Shown one piece after another: positions 7,864 to 15,946 of a stretch of 40,122 bases of DNA. A program made the translations under genes and the position numbers. Source of the stretch: Subtercola sp. (GTDB lineage Bacteria; Actinomycetota; Actinomycetes; Actinomycetales; Microbacteriaceae); assembly GCA_025463765.1 (NCBI GenBank), contig JAODBC010000070.1, forward strand, positions 1-40,122, in the 5' to 3' direction. The notes under the pieces were generated by a model. That model worked only from the letters and a program-made list of their open reading frames with translations. It was not told where the DNA came from and did not search any database. Position 1 is the stretch's first letter; every line of letters begins with the position of its first letter.

Positions 7864-9036
7864 TCAGAGGGACTGCAGGATGACCGCGGAGCCTTGTCCG
7901 CCGCCTCCACAGATGCCGGCAGCACCCACCGAGCCGGCCCCGAGAGCGGCCAGCCGCCGGGCCAGGTGGCCCACGATGCGCGCGCCGGAGGCCCCGATGG
8001 GGTGACCCAGGGCAATAGCCCCGCCCGTGGCGTTCACGATGGCTTCGTCGACCCCGAGCATCCGCGTCGAGTGAACCGACACCGCGGCGAAGGCCTCGTT
8101 GATCTCGACGGCCGCCAGGTCAGAGGTTTCGAATGCCGTCTTCGCCAGCGCAGCAGTGATGGCGTTGGCGGGTTGCGCATGCAGGGTCACGTCGGGCCCG
8201 GCGACGAACGCGTGGGCGAGTACGCGGGCGATCGGCGTGACGCCGAGGCGTTCGGCGGCCGCCTCGCTCATCAGCACGATGGCGGCGGCGCCGTCGGTGA
8301 TCTGCGACGAGCTGCCGGCGGTGATGGTTCCCGCTGCGCCGAACGCCGGGCGCAGAGCTGCGAGCGATTCGGGTGTCGTCTCGGCGCGCAGACCGTCGTC
8401 GGCAGACACCGTGGTGGTGCCCTTGCGGCCGGTGATCTCGAACGGCGCGATCTCGCCGGCGAGAAACTCGGTGCCGGCCGCGAGGGTCTGGTGCGAGCGG
8501 GCGGCCCAGGCATCTTGGTCGGCGCGGGTGATCGAGAGGCCCTCGTTGCGTTCTTCGGTCGAAACGCCCATTGAGCGCTTCTCGAAGGCGTCGGTGAGCC
8601 CGTCGTGCTCCATCGTGTCGATGAACTCGATCGCGCCGTACTTCTTGCCCGCGCGCGAGCCCGACCAGGCGTGCGGGGCGAGCGTCATCGACTCCTGCCC
8701 TGCGGCGACGACCACATCGGCCTCGCCCGCGTTGATGAGGCGTACCGCGTCGACCACCGCCTCCATGCCTGAGAGGCAGACAGCGTTGAGCGTGATGGCC
8801 GGTACGGTCAGCGGGATGCCCGCGCCCGCCGCCGACTGGCGCGCCGGGTTCTGGCCGGCCCCGCCTTGCAGCACTTGTCCGGCGAATACCATCTCGACAG
8901 CCGTGGCCTCGACTCCGGCCACGGCGAGCGCCGCCCGAATGGCGTGGGCGCCCAGCTCGGTTGCCGGAATCGACGCGAAGACGCCGTTGAACTTCACGAA
9001 CGGGGTGCGGGCGTAGCCCACGATGACGGCGGTCAT
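7864..9036 (-). CDS. Thiolase (acetyl-CoA acyltransferase; candidate beta-ketoadipyl-CoA thiolase)
   Basis: A 390-residue thiolase of normal length. The acyl-accepting Cys is C87 in LNAVCLSGM. The conserved [15 protein letters not shown] and C-terminal CGGGGQGSA motifs (the second catalytic Cys) are all present. It would cleave a 3-oxoacyl-CoA with CoA to acetyl-CoA and a shortened acyl-CoA, or run in reverse. It overlaps subunit B of a CoA-transferase by four bases. Thiolase plus two CoA-transferase subunits under a divergent IclR regulator is the layout of the lower beta-ketoadipate pathway (pcaF with pcaIJ). A ketone-body or acetoacetate role (atoB with scoAB) is the alternative, and sequence alone does not separate them. 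Confidence 0.92.
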   Translation of the reverse strand: MTAVIVGYARTPFVKFNGVFASIPATELGAHAIRAALAVAGVEATAVEMVFAGQVLQGGAGQNPARQSAAGAGIPLTVPAITLNAVCLSGMEAVVDAVRLINAGEADVVVAAGQESMTLAPHAWSGSRAGKKYGAIEFIDTMEHDGLTDAFEKRSMGVSTEERNEGLSITRADQDAWAARSHQTLAAGTEFLAGEIAPFEITGRKGTTTVSADDGLRAETTPESLAALRPAFGAAGTITAGSSSQITDGAAAIVLMSEAAAERLGVTPIARVLAHAFVAGPDVTLHAQPANAITAALAKTAFETSDLAAVEINEAFAAVSVHSTRMLGVDEAIVNATGGAIALGHPIGASGARIVGHLARRLAALGAGSVGAAGICGGGGQGSAVILQSL

Positions 9037-9797
9037 CGGGCCACCGCCGCTGCGGGGCCGGCGTTCGAGGCGGCTTCGGAACGGGCATCCGCCCCGCCCG
9101 CCGCGGCCGCACCGACCGCCTCGCCCGAACTGCCCGCCTCGCTCGCACCGCCGACCTCGGCGTCAAGTTCGACCGTGAACGACGCGCCCGTCTTCCGCTC
9201 GAGCTCGTCGACGGTGACACCGGGCGCGACGGCACGCAGCACGAGACCGCTCGGCGTCACATCGAACACCGCGAGGTCACTGATGATGCGCTGCACCACT
9301 TTTGCGCCGGTGAGCGGCAGGTCGCACTCGGTGACGATCTTCGGTGAGCCGTCTTTGGCGTTGTGCTCGGTGATCACAATCACGCGGGGGGTGCCGGCGA
9401 CGAGATCCATCGCGCCGCCCATGCCCTTCACGAGTTTGCCGGGAATGGTCCAGTTGGCCAGGTCGCCGTTGGCCGCGACCTGCAGTGCCCCCAGAATGGC
9501 GATCTGCACGTGACCCCCACGAATCATCGAGAACGAGGTGGCAGAGTCGAAGAAGCTGCCGCCCTCGACGAGCGTCACCGTCTGCTTGCCGGCGTTCACG
9601 AGGTCGGCGTCTTCTTCACCCTCGAAGGGAAACGGACCCATGCCGAGCAGGCCGTTCTCGCTCTGCAGGGTGACGGTCACGCCGTCGGGAAGGTGGTTGG
9701 CGACCATCGTCGGAATGCCGATTCCGAGGTTGACGTATTCGCCGTCGTGCAGTTCTTGGGCGGCGATCGCCGCCATCTCATCGCGTGACCACGCCAT
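9033..9797 (-). CDS. 3-oxoacid/3-oxoadipate CoA-transferase subunit B
   Basis: A 254-residue beta subunit of a family I CoA-transferase. The catalytic glutamate is E47 in [11 protein letters not shown]-terminal [17 protein letters not shown] and central [12 protein letters not shown] are family hallmarks. Its partner is the gene just upstream, and together they would move CoA from succinyl-CoA to a 3-oxo acid such as 3-oxoadipate or acetoacetate. The ATG at 9797 follows AAAGAGAG; the frame is open further upstream without family sequence. The normal fold ends near residue 212, and about 40 extra residues rich in Ala, Gly and Ser follow, unlike the usual compact end. The stop overlaps the thiolase start (ATGA). 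Confidence 0.92.
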   Translation of the reverse strand: MAWSRDEMAAIAAQELHDGEYVNLGIGIPTMVANHLPDGVTVTLQSENGLLGMGPFPFEGEEDADLVNAGKQTVTLVEGGSFFDSATSFSMIRGGHVQIAILGALQVAANGDLANWTIPGKLVKGMGGAMDLVAGTPRVIVITEHNAKDGSPKIVTECDLPLTGAKVVQRIISDLAVFDVTPSGLVLRAVAPGVTVDELERKTGASFTVELDAEVGGASEAGSSGEAVGAAAAGGADARSEAASNAGPAAAVAR

Positions 9798-9853
9798 GGT
9801 GTTGCTCTCTTTCGTTGTCGTTCTCGAGTTTGCAGGCGCCCGCCGGGGCAGCG

Positions 9854-10579
9854 TCAGACGGCGGCGGTGGCGGGGACGGTGACGCGGGGGCGCACGGTTC
9901 GCTGTTCGATCTCTTTGACCCGGTCGGTAGCCTGCACCAGTCGCTGAACGAAAATGCCCGGGGTGACGATGATGTTCGGGTCGATCCACTCGCCGCGCAC
10001 GATCTCTTCGGCCTCGACGATCGTCACACGACCGGCCGTCGCCACGTTCGGGTTGAAGTTGCGTGCCGCGTGTCGGTACACCAGATTGCCCGCTTCGTCG
10101 GCGCGGTACGCGTGCACGAGGGCGATGTCGGCGACGATGCCGCGCTCCAGCAGATACGTCTCGCCGTCGAAGTCGTGCAGCTCTTTGCCCTCGGCGACCG
10201 GAGTGCCGACGCCGGTCTTCGTATAGAAGCCGGCAATGCCCGCCCCGCCGGCCCGAAGACGCTCGGCGAGCGTGCCCTGTGGCACGAACTCCACGTCGAG
10301 TTCGCCGTCGAGGTACTGCTGGGCGAACAGCTTGTTCTCACCGACATAGGAGGCGAGCACCTTGCTGACCTGGCGGTTCTCGAGCAAGATGCCCAGACCC
10401 TTTCCATCGACGCCCATGTTGTTCGACACGATGGTGAGCCCGGTCGCGCCGCTGTCGCGCACCGCTTCGATCAGGTCGTAGGGGTTTCCGCTCAGGCCGA
10501 AACCGCCGACCGCGATCGTCGCACCGTCGTGAATGACGTCGCGCACGGCATCCGCCGCGCTCTGCCAGATCTGCGTCAT
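9854..10579 (-). CDS. 3-oxoacid/3-oxoadipate CoA-transferase subunit A
   Basis: A 241-residue alpha subunit of a family I CoA-transferase. The glycine-rich CoA-binding loop GGFGLSGNP is at about 25-33, and [20 protein letters not shown] is the family signature. The ATG at 10579 has GGAG five bases ahead; a GTG two codons upstream is less well placed. It is first in the leftward operon A-B-thiolase, with 56 bases before subunit B. A candidate promoter lies at 10645-10673, divergent from an IclR regulator. In this window the plausible substrate is 3-oxoadipate derived from hydroxyquinol. Confidence 0.92.
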   Translation of the reverse strand: MTQIWQSAADAVRDVIHDGATIAVGGFGLSGNPYDLIEAVRDSGATGLTIVSNNMGVDGKGLGILLENRQVSKVLASYVGENKLFAQQYLDGELDVEFVPQGTLAERLRAGGAGIAGFYTKTGVGTPVAEGKELHDFDGETYLLERGIVADIALVHAYRADEAGNLVYRHAARNFNPNVATAGRVTIVEAEEIVRGEWIDPNIIVTPGIFVQRLVQATDRVKEIEQRTVRPRVTVPATAAV

Positions 10580-10644
10580 CTGCACTCCTTCGTGTATGGC
10601 CCGAATCGATGCCCAGAACGTGGGCAGCTCTCGACGCTCTAGTG

Positions 10645-10673
10645 AAACTACGCGCGCCTTGCATGTCGGTCAA
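10645..10673 (-). promoter_or_regulatory. Candidate promoter of the CoA-transferase/thiolase operon
   Basis: Read leftward, TTGACC (10668-10673) and TAGTTT (10645-10650) are separated by 17 bases. The -10 lies about 65 bases before the ATG of subunit A. Sigma-70-type hexamers with ideal spacing support the call; no experimental start site is known. Confidence 0.55.
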
Positions 10674-10718
10674 CGGATGTTCGCGCAATTGTTTGCAGTG
10701 TGGGCGAACTGAGCGGCG

Positions 10719-10737
10719 CTGTCCGTAATATGGACAG
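10719..10737 (+). promoter_or_regulatory. Palindromic operator overlapping the IclR gene -10
   Basis: CTGTCC-GTAATAT-GGACAG is a perfect 6-base inverted repeat around a 7-base centre, 39 bases before the IclR start. The centre contains TAATAT, a good -10 hexamer. A bound regulator would therefore block the regulator gene itself, which fits autorepression as is common for IclR proteins. A second inverted repeat, GTTCGC (10679-10684) with GCGAAC (10704-10709), lies between this site and the divergent operon and may serve that operon. Confidence 0.65.
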
Positions 10738-10776
10738 ATCGCGGATACGGACGAGTCACGCCGAGGGAGACCAACC

Positions 10777-11574
10777 ATGGCCGTAGCACTGCAGGGCGCA
10801 CAGATGATCGCGCGGGCCGGGCTCGTTTTGCGCGCAGTCAGCGCTCGCATGCCCGGCGGAGTCTCGACGGCCGAGGTCGCTCGCGACACGGGCCTTGCCC
10901 GCCCCACCGCACATCGGCTGCTCGCCTCGCTGGCGGCCGAAGGTTTTCTCGACCTCGACAGTGCGCGGGGGCGCTGGTTTCTCGGCCCCGAACTGTTTCT
11001 GATGGGCTCGCTCGCGGCCGAACGTTACGACATGACCGACCTCGCACGTGACAGCGTCGAGTACTTGGCGCGCGAAACCGGCGAGAGCGCCTTTCTCTCC
11101 GCCCGCCGCGGCTACGAGACCGTGTGCGTCACTCGGGTCGAGGGCAGCTTTCCCGTGCGTTCGCACGTGCTCTACGAAGGCGTTCGGTTTCCGCTGGGCG
11201 TCGCATCAGCCGGCCTGGCGATCGTGTCGTTCTTGCCGCCCGCCGAGATCGACACCTACCTTGCGGCAGACTCGCTCGTCGCGCGCTGGGGTGAATCCCA
11301 CTCCGCCGCCGCGCTGCGCAAGCGCATCGCCGACACACGCTCGCTCGGTTATGCCGTCAACCCGGCCTTGCTCGTCGAGGGCAGCTGGGGCATGGGCGCG
11401 GCGATCTTCGACTCCTCTGGCCGCCCGATCTGGGCGCTCAGCCTCACCGGCATCGAATCGCGTTTCGCTCCTCACCGCCGCCCCCAGCTCGGCAAGCTCC
11501 TGCTCGAGCAAGCCCACCTCGTGACCCGCCGCCTCACCACCCGCGCGACCGCCCTCACCCCGCCCCGCCGCTGA
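10777..11574 (+). CDS. IclR-family transcriptional regulator
   Basis: A 265-residue IclR-type regulator. The N-terminal winged helix-turn-helix includes VSTAEVARDTGLARPTAHRLL and ends with the wing RGRWFLGPEL. The C-terminal effector domain has the family's PLGVASAGLAIVSFLP and YAVNPALLVEG segments. The ATG at 10777 follows GAGGGAGA. It is divergent from the CoA-transferase/thiolase operon, the usual position for PcaR/PcaU-type regulators of the beta-ketoadipate pathway. Its probable binding sites are the palindromes in the 197-base shared region. The effector is unknown. Confidence 0.92.
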   Translation: MAVALQGAQMIARAGLVLRAVSARMPGGVSTAEVARDTGLARPTAHRLLASLAAEGFLDLDSARGRWFLGPELFLMGSLAAERYDMTDLARDSVEYLARETGESAFLSARRGYETVCVTRVEGSFPVRSHVLYEGVRFPLGVASAGLAIVSFLPPAEIDTYLAADSLVARWGESHSAAALRKRIADTRSLGYAVNPALLVEGSWGMGAAIFDSSGRPIWALSLTGIESRFAPHRRPQLGKLLLEQAHLVTRRLTTRATALTPPRR

Positions 11575-11585
11575 CCGTCCGCTGA

Positions 11586-11610
11586 CCACCCGCGCGACCG
11601 TAGCGGGTGG
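11586..11610 (+). terminator. Hairpin terminator after the IclR gene
   Basis: CCACCCGC (11586-11593) and GCGGGTGG (11603-11610) form a perfect 8-base-pair stem with a 9-base loop, 11 bases after the stop. There is no T-run. A second inverted repeat, ATGAGG (11633-11638) with CCTCAT (11651-11656), follows in the same gap and may act on the convergent mftG transcript. Confidence 0.6.
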
Positions 11611-11734
11611 CTCATGAGACCGCCGCAGCGGAATGAGGCCGGCATAGCGACCTCATCGCGCCGCAGCTGTCTCGGCCGGAGGGCCGGGCGCCAGCGGCGG
11701 CTCAGGGGTCGCGCGGCTGGCCAGCTCGCGCCGG

Positions 11735-13390
11735 TCAGAGGCCGCGGGCCATGAAGGAGGCGACGAGCTCGCCGATGAGCACGGCGGTGGCGGCGGGGCC
11801 GCGGAGGGGGGCCGTGGGCAAGATGGAGGTGTCGGCGATACGCAATCCGCTGACGCCGTAGACCCGGCCGTACTGGTCGACGACCGCGAGCGGGTCGAAA
11901 GAGGCACCCATCTTCGCGCTGCTGCACAGGTGGATCGCGGTGCCGAGGTGCCCGAGCATCCACTCGTTCAGGCGCGCGTCGTCGTCGAGCAGGGCCGAAT
12001 CGAGTTCGGTGAGCGAGCGAAAGATGTGCGAGAACGGCCGCGAGCGCAGCAGGGCGACGGCGGTGCGAACCCCCTCGCGCATGCGGGCGAGGTCGGCGTC
12101 GGTCGAGAGGTAGTTGTAGTCGATGCGCGGCGAGACAGCGGGGTCTGCCGAAACGAGCGAGATCGAACCGCGCGACGTCTCGTCTTGAACGGCGACCAGC
12201 AGAGCGAGGTCGTTGCGGTGCGCGAATTGCGACGCGAATCGGCGCAACGAGACGCCGCGCATGGCCCGTAAAGACCGCACCGGGTGCCGCAGAAAACCGC
12301 GCGCCCCCGAGAGAACCGCCCACGAGCTGCCGGTGAGCAAGAACCCGGTCGGCTTGATCATCGGCAAGATCTCGATGTCACCGCCGGTCGCGGCCGAGTC
12401 GGCCGCCTGAAAGTTGAGGCAGTCGGCGAGCGACTGGCTGGTGCGGTAATCGACCACACCGCGTCTGGGCTGCCAGCCCACCGAGACCTCCGGATGATCG
12501 CAGAATTCCGCCCCGACCCCCGGCCTGTCGGCCACCACCGCGATGCCGAATTCGTCGAGTTGCGCGCGGGGGCCGATGCCCGACAGCAACAGCAGGTGGG
12601 GAGATTTCACTCCACCAGCGCTCAGCACGATCTCGCGCCCGCGAATCACGGCAACGGATGCGCCGTGCTCGACCTCGACCCCGACGGCACGCGTGCCCTC
12701 GAAGACGACGCGGCGCACGGTCGAGTCGCCCTGCACAGTCAGATTCGGTCGGCCGAGCGCCGGCTCGATGTAGGCGATGCCGGTGTTACGGCGTACCCCG
12801 TCGATGACGTTCATCGGTACGGGGCCGTACCCGGGCATGCCCTGGTCGTTCTTGTCGGGCTCGGCGCGAAAACCGAGTGCCGCCGTGGCTGCGGCGAACG
12901 CACGGGTCGCCGGGTTGCTCTGGTCGGGGCGCCGCACCAGCATCGGCCCCGAATCGCCGTGCAACGCCGTTGCGCCGTAGTCGAGATCGTCTTCGAGCTT
13001 CGTGTAGAACGGCAGAACTTTCTCGTACGTCCACTCGTCGTTGCCGCCGGCGCTCCAGCGCTCGAAGTCCTCGCGGCGAGCTCTGATGAAATAGCCGCCG
13101 TTCACGCTCGACGACCCGCCGAGAATCTTGCCGCGTGCGATGGAGTAGGGCAGCTTCGGGGTGAGAAACCCGGTGAACGACCAGTTGTTCGCGTGCCCCG
13201 GCATGGCGCCCTCTACGGTTCCCCCGTCGAGCAACTCTGCGGGAAAGTCGCTCGTCGTGCGCGGCACCGGGCCCGCCTCGAGCAGTAGCACCGACCGGCC
13301 AGGGTCTTCGCTCAGTCGCGCAGCGAGCGGTGCCCCCGCCGCCCCCGCACCCACGACGATGACGTCGTAGACCGCAGGCCCATCACTCAT
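11735..13390 (-). CDS. mftG: Mycofactocin-system GMC oxidoreductase MftG
   Basis: A 551-residue flavoprotein of the glucose-methanol-choline family. The FAD-binding GAGAAG is at 14-19. GKILGGSSSVNGG is the GMC signature, and the C-terminal catalytic region has GHLGTAIHLCSSAKMG. In mycofactocin loci this enzyme is thought to link reduced mycofactocin to downstream electron transfer during alcohol oxidation. It is named MftG on its GMC motifs and its place beside mftR; a generic GMC choline/alcohol oxidase would have similar motifs. The start overlaps the mftR stop by 8 bases on the same strand, so the pair is probably co-transcribed away from mftA. Confidence 0.87.
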   Translation of the reverse strand: MSDGPAVYDVIVVGAGAAGAPLAARLSEDPGRSVLLLEAGPVPRTTSDFPAELLDGGTVEGAMPGHANNWSFTGFLTPKLPYSIARGKILGGSSSVNGGYFIRARREDFERWSAGGNDEWTYEKVLPFYTKLEDDLDYGATALHGDSGPMLVRRPDQSNPATRAFAAATAALGFRAEPDKNDQGMPGYGPVPMNVIDGVRRNTGIAYIEPALGRPNLTVQGDSTVRRVVFEGTRAVGVEVEHGASVAVIRGREIVLSAGGVKSPHLLLLSGIGPRAQLDEFGIAVVADRPGVGAEFCDHPEVSVGWQPRRGVVDYRTSQSLADCLNFQAADSAATGGDIEILPMIKPTGFLLTGSSWAVLSGARGFLRHPVRSLRAMRGVSLRRFASQFAHRNDLALLVAVQDETSRGSISLVSADPAVSPRIDYNYLSTDADLARMREGVRTAVALLRSRPFSHIFRSLTELDSALLDDDARLNEWMLGHLGTAIHLCSSAKMGASFDPLAVVDQYGRVYGVSGLRIADTSILPTAPLRGPAATAVLIGELVASFMARGL

Positions 13391-14018
13391 CGAACGACGC
13401 GACGCGCTTCGAGACGAACGCGACGGCGATGGCTTCGTACGATCTCTCCAACAGCTCGTCGAGCTGTGACTCCTCGTCTCGCAGCCACGTCTCGTAGGCG
13501 GCGAGAGAAGCGCCCAGAAGCGCCCAGCCGATGGCCTGCGGAGTGAGGTCGTCGGGTGGCAGCCCCATACGGGCCGCCACGTATTCGGCGATCACTTGTC
13601 GCCAGGCGGCGTAGCGCAGCGCTGCGTGCGCCACGAGGGTCGGCACGGTGAGCAAGAGCGTCATGCGCCGGCGATGGTAGGCGACCTCGTCGCTCGGCAG
13701 GTGGTTGAAGTGAATGACCGCCATGCGTAGCGCGTCGATCAGCGCCACGTCGTTCGGAATCCGGTCGAGATAGCTGCGCATCTGTTCGAGTTGCGACTCG
13801 AAGTCACCCCACGGCACGTCGTTCTTCGATACGAAATACCGAAAGAACGTGCGCCGCCCGATTCCGGCTGCCGCCGCGATGTCGTCGACGGTCACCGACT
13901 CAAAGCCCCGCTCGATGAACAGCGTGAGTGCGACGTGGCTGATCTCCGCCTGCGATGTCGACGGCTGCCGCCCCGAGCGCGGCCTGACAGCCGCTGACTC
14001 CGAGCCCGACGACGACAT
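13383..14018 (-). CDS. mftR: Mycofactocin-system TetR regulator MftR
   Basis: A 211-residue TetR-family protein. The helix-turn-helix is IAAAAGIGRRTFFRYFVSKN (about 47-66), followed by DVPWGDFE. This combination, together with the position divergent from mftA, marks MftR. MftR of mycobacteria has been described as a repressor of the mft genes that responds to long-chain acyl-CoA; the same ligand is assumed, not shown, here. The ATG follows GGGGAGAG. Leftward GATAAT at 14054-14059 is a possible -10 without a convincing -35. The 143-base gap to mftA holds the palindromes expected for its operator. Confidence 0.9.
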   Translation of the reverse strand: MSSSGSESAAVRPRSGRQPSTSQAEISHVALTLFIERGFESVTVDDIAAAAGIGRRTFFRYFVSKNDVPWGDFESQLEQMRSYLDRIPNDVALIDALRMAVIHFNHLPSDEVAYHRRRMTLLLTVPTLVAHAALRYAAWRQVIAEYVAARMGLPPDDLTPQAIGWALLGASLAAYETWLRDEESQLDELLERSYEAIAVAFVSKRVASFDE

Positions 14019-14086
14019 GTTCTCTCCCCGGCCCCTTTGTCGACCTTTTCCTTATTATCGCTCTTATCGAGATTGCTCTTCCATTC

Positions 14087-14118
14087 GGCACTCGGTGCCA
14101 GTACAGTGATTTTGTCAC
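14087..14118. promoter_or_regulatory. Candidate MftR operators in the mftR-mftA divergent region
   Basis: Two inverted repeats lie 44-75 bases before mftA. GGCAC-TCG-GTGCC (14087-14099) is a perfect 5-3-5 palindrome. GTGA-N5-TCAC (14106-14118) is a second one. Their place between divergent mftR and mftA suggests regulator binding. No clear -35/-10 pair for mftA was found. Confidence 0.5.
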
Positions 14119-14161
14119 AGCTAGACGCCCAATGAAGTCCGTTCGACATGAGGAGAATCCC

Positions 14162-14275
14162 ATGAACAGCAGTGAAGCAGAAACAGCACCGGCAACCGAG
14201 GTCGTCGACGAGGTCGTCGAGTCTGATTCGCTGGTCGAAGAAGTTTCGATCGACGGTATGTGCGGCGTCTACTAG
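14162..14275 (+). CDS. mftA: Mycofactocin precursor peptide MftA
   Basis: A 37-residue peptide, too short for most gene callers. It has an acidic N-terminal leader rich in Glu, Val and Ser and ends in IDGMCGVY. This is the diagnostic C-terminus of mycofactocin precursors, whose last Val-Tyr pair becomes the redox core. MftC with MftB decarboxylates the Tyr and links it to the Val, MftE then releases the dipeptide, MftD oxidises it and MftF glycosylates it. The ATG has AGGAGA (14151-14156) five bases upstream, the best ribosome-binding site in the operon. That fits the need for excess precursor. mftB follows 16 bases after the stop. Confidence 0.95.
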   Translation: MNSSEAETAPATEVVDEVVESDSLVEEVSIDGMCGVY

Positions 14276-14291
14276 ACCGTCGCTGCCCGTC

Positions 14292-14624
14292 ATGCCGATC
14301 GAACTCGACAGCGCGTGGGATCTGCATCCGCAGGTCTCGGTCAGGCCCGAGCCATTCGGTGCCTTGCTGTATCACTTCGGTACCCGCAAGCTGTCGTTTC
14401 TGAAAGACCGCACCCTGTTGACGGTCGTTCAGTCCCTCGCCGACTCGCCTTCTGTGCGGGCGGCTTGTGTCACAGCCGGTGTCTCTGACGCCGACCTGCC
14501 CAAATATGCGCGGGCGCTCGACACTCTCGTTATCTCGTCAATGGTTATCCAAAGACCGGTCACCCCAAGCCCGGTTATCCAAAGACCGGTCGTTGAATCA
14601 CCAGTCGCCGAAAGGGCCTCATGA
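14292..14624 (+). CDS. mftB: Mycofactocin peptide chaperone MftB
   Basis: A 110-residue protein of the PqqD-like RiPP recognition fold. It binds the MftA leader and delivers it to the radical-SAM enzyme MftC. Residues 1-84 match the usual domain (LHPQVSVRPEPFGALLYHFG, then KLSFLKDRTLLTVV). The last 25 residues are unusual: VIQRPV occurs twice in a Pro-rich tail, produced by a 19-base direct repeat. The start ATG at 14292 lacks a clear ribosome-binding site, so translation may depend on the preceding mftA. The stop overlaps mftC by four bases (ATGA), as expected for a tight complex. Confidence 0.93.
   Translation: MPIELDSAWDLHPQVSVRPEPFGALLYHFGTRKLSFLKDRTLLTVVQSLADSPSVRAACVTAGVSDADLPKYARALDTLVISSMVIQRPVTPSPVIQRPVVESPVAERAS
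14543..14591 (+). repeat. Direct repeat in the 3' end of mftB
   Basis: Two identical 19-base copies, 14543-14561 and 14573-14591, start 30 bases apart. Each encodes VIQRPV in the MftB reading frame, and the frame is kept. They extend the Pro-rich tail beyond the conserved recognition domain. Confidence 0.85.
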
Positions 14625-15940
14625 CAATCCTGGATGCACGTCCCGAAGCACAGGTGGGCACGAAACAGTCTTTCGGCCGCACTCCCGCGCCCGCTACGGC
14701 AGACACGCCGAAGCCCGGCCGTCTCGTCGATCTCTTCGAATACGGCCTGGACTCCCCCATCTGCCTCACCTGGGAGCTCACCTACGCGTGCAATCTCTCG
14801 TGTTCGCACTGCCTGTCGAGCTCCGGCCGGCGCGACCCGCGAGAGTTGACGACCGAAGAGGCGAAGGGCGTCATCGACGAGTTCGAGCGCATGCAGGTGT
14901 TCTACGTCAACATCGGTGGCGGCGAGCCGACCATTCGACCCGACTTCTGGGAGCTCGTCGACTATGCCTCCGAACACCACGTCGGCGTCAAGTTCTCAAC
15001 GAATGGTGTGAAGATCAGCCCCGAGATCGCGCAACGTCTCGTGAACAGCGACTACGTCGACGTTCAGATCTCCCTCGACGGCGCCACCGCCGACGTCAAC
15101 GACTACGTGCGCGGCCCCGGCTCGTACGACACCGCGATGCGGGCGATGCAGAACCTGTACGACGCGGGCTTCGAGAACTTCAAGATCTCGGTCGTCTGCA
15201 CGCGGCAGAACATTCCGCAGCTCGACGAGTTCAAGGCCATCGCCGACAAGTTCAAGGCGCAGCTTCGCCTCACGAGACTCCGGCCATCCGGTCGCGGAGC
15301 CGACGTGTGGGACGACCTGCACCCGCTGCCCGAGCAGCAGAAAGAGCTGTACAACTGGCTCGTCGCGCACGGCGAAGGTGTACTCACCGGCGACTCGTTC
15401 TTTCACCTCTCCGCCTACGGCGACGCCCTGCCGGGCCTGAACCTCTGCGGCGCGGGCCGAGTCGTCTGCCTCATCGACCCGGTCGGTGACGTGTACGCCT
15501 GCCCCTTCGCCATTCACGAAGAGTTTCTCGCCGGCAACGTGCGCTCCGAAGGCGGCTTTCACGAGGTCTGGCGCAACTCCGAGCTGTTCGCGCGGCTGCG
15601 CAACCCGCAGACCGGCGGCGCCTGCACCTCGTGCGGGTTCTTCGACTCCTGCCGCGGCGGCTGCATGGCTGCGAAGTTCTTCACCGGCCTGCCGCTCGAC
15701 GGGCCCGACCCGGAGTGTGTGCGCGGTTTCGGCGAAGACGCTCTCACGAAGCGCAAAGAAGCCGACAGCATCCCGAAACCCGACGGCGACCACTCGCACA
15801 GCACCGTTCGGGGCCCGCGCCGAGACGGCAAGCCCGTCACCAAGTCGCGGCCCGTCAACCTCACCCTCTCCCTCAGACGCCCCGAAGCTCCACCGGTCAG
15901 CGCCTGCGAAATCGACCCCCTCGCCGGGTTTCGGCCGTAA
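14621..15940 (+). CDS. mftC: Mycofactocin radical SAM maturase MftC
   Basis: A 439-residue radical SAM enzyme with a SPASM domain. The SAM cluster motif is C57-x3-C61-x2-C64 (CNLSCSHC). The SPASM cysteines include CPF at about 290 and CTSCGFFDSCRGGC near 330. It removes the carboxylate of the MftA C-terminal Tyr and then forms the carbon-carbon bond to Val. About 70 residues follow the SPASM domain, Pro/Arg-rich and poorly conserved in appearance. The start overlaps mftB (ATGA). The MoxR gene begins 6 bases after the stop, so the transcript continues. The identification is secure given mftA and mftB upstream. Confidence 0.96.
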   Translation: MTILDARPEAQVGTKQSFGRTPAPATADTPKPGRLVDLFEYGLDSPICLTWELTYACNLSCSHCLSSSGRRDPRELTTEEAKGVIDEFERMQVFYVNIGGGEPTIRPDFWELVDYASEHHVGVKFSTNGVKISPEIAQRLVNSDYVDVQISLDGATADVNDYVRGPGSYDTAMRAMQNLYDAGFENFKISVVCTRQNIPQLDEFKAIADKFKAQLRLTRLRPSGRGADVWDDLHPLPEQQKELYNWLVAHGEGVLTGDSFFHLSAYGDALPGLNLCGAGRVVCLIDPVGDVYACPFAIHEEFLAGNVRSEGGFHEVWRNSELFARLRNPQTGGACTSCGFFDSCRGGCMAAKFFTGLPLDGPDPECVRGFGEDALTKRKEADSIPKPDGDHSHSTVRGPRRDGKPVTKSRPVNLTLSLRRPEAPPVSACEIDPLAGFRP

Positions 15941-15946
15941 GAAGAA

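Noticed and set aside
13383..13390. Possible fusion of MftR and MftG because the genes overlap by 8 bases
   Set aside because: They are in different frames with clear stop and start codons; this is ordinary translational coupling.
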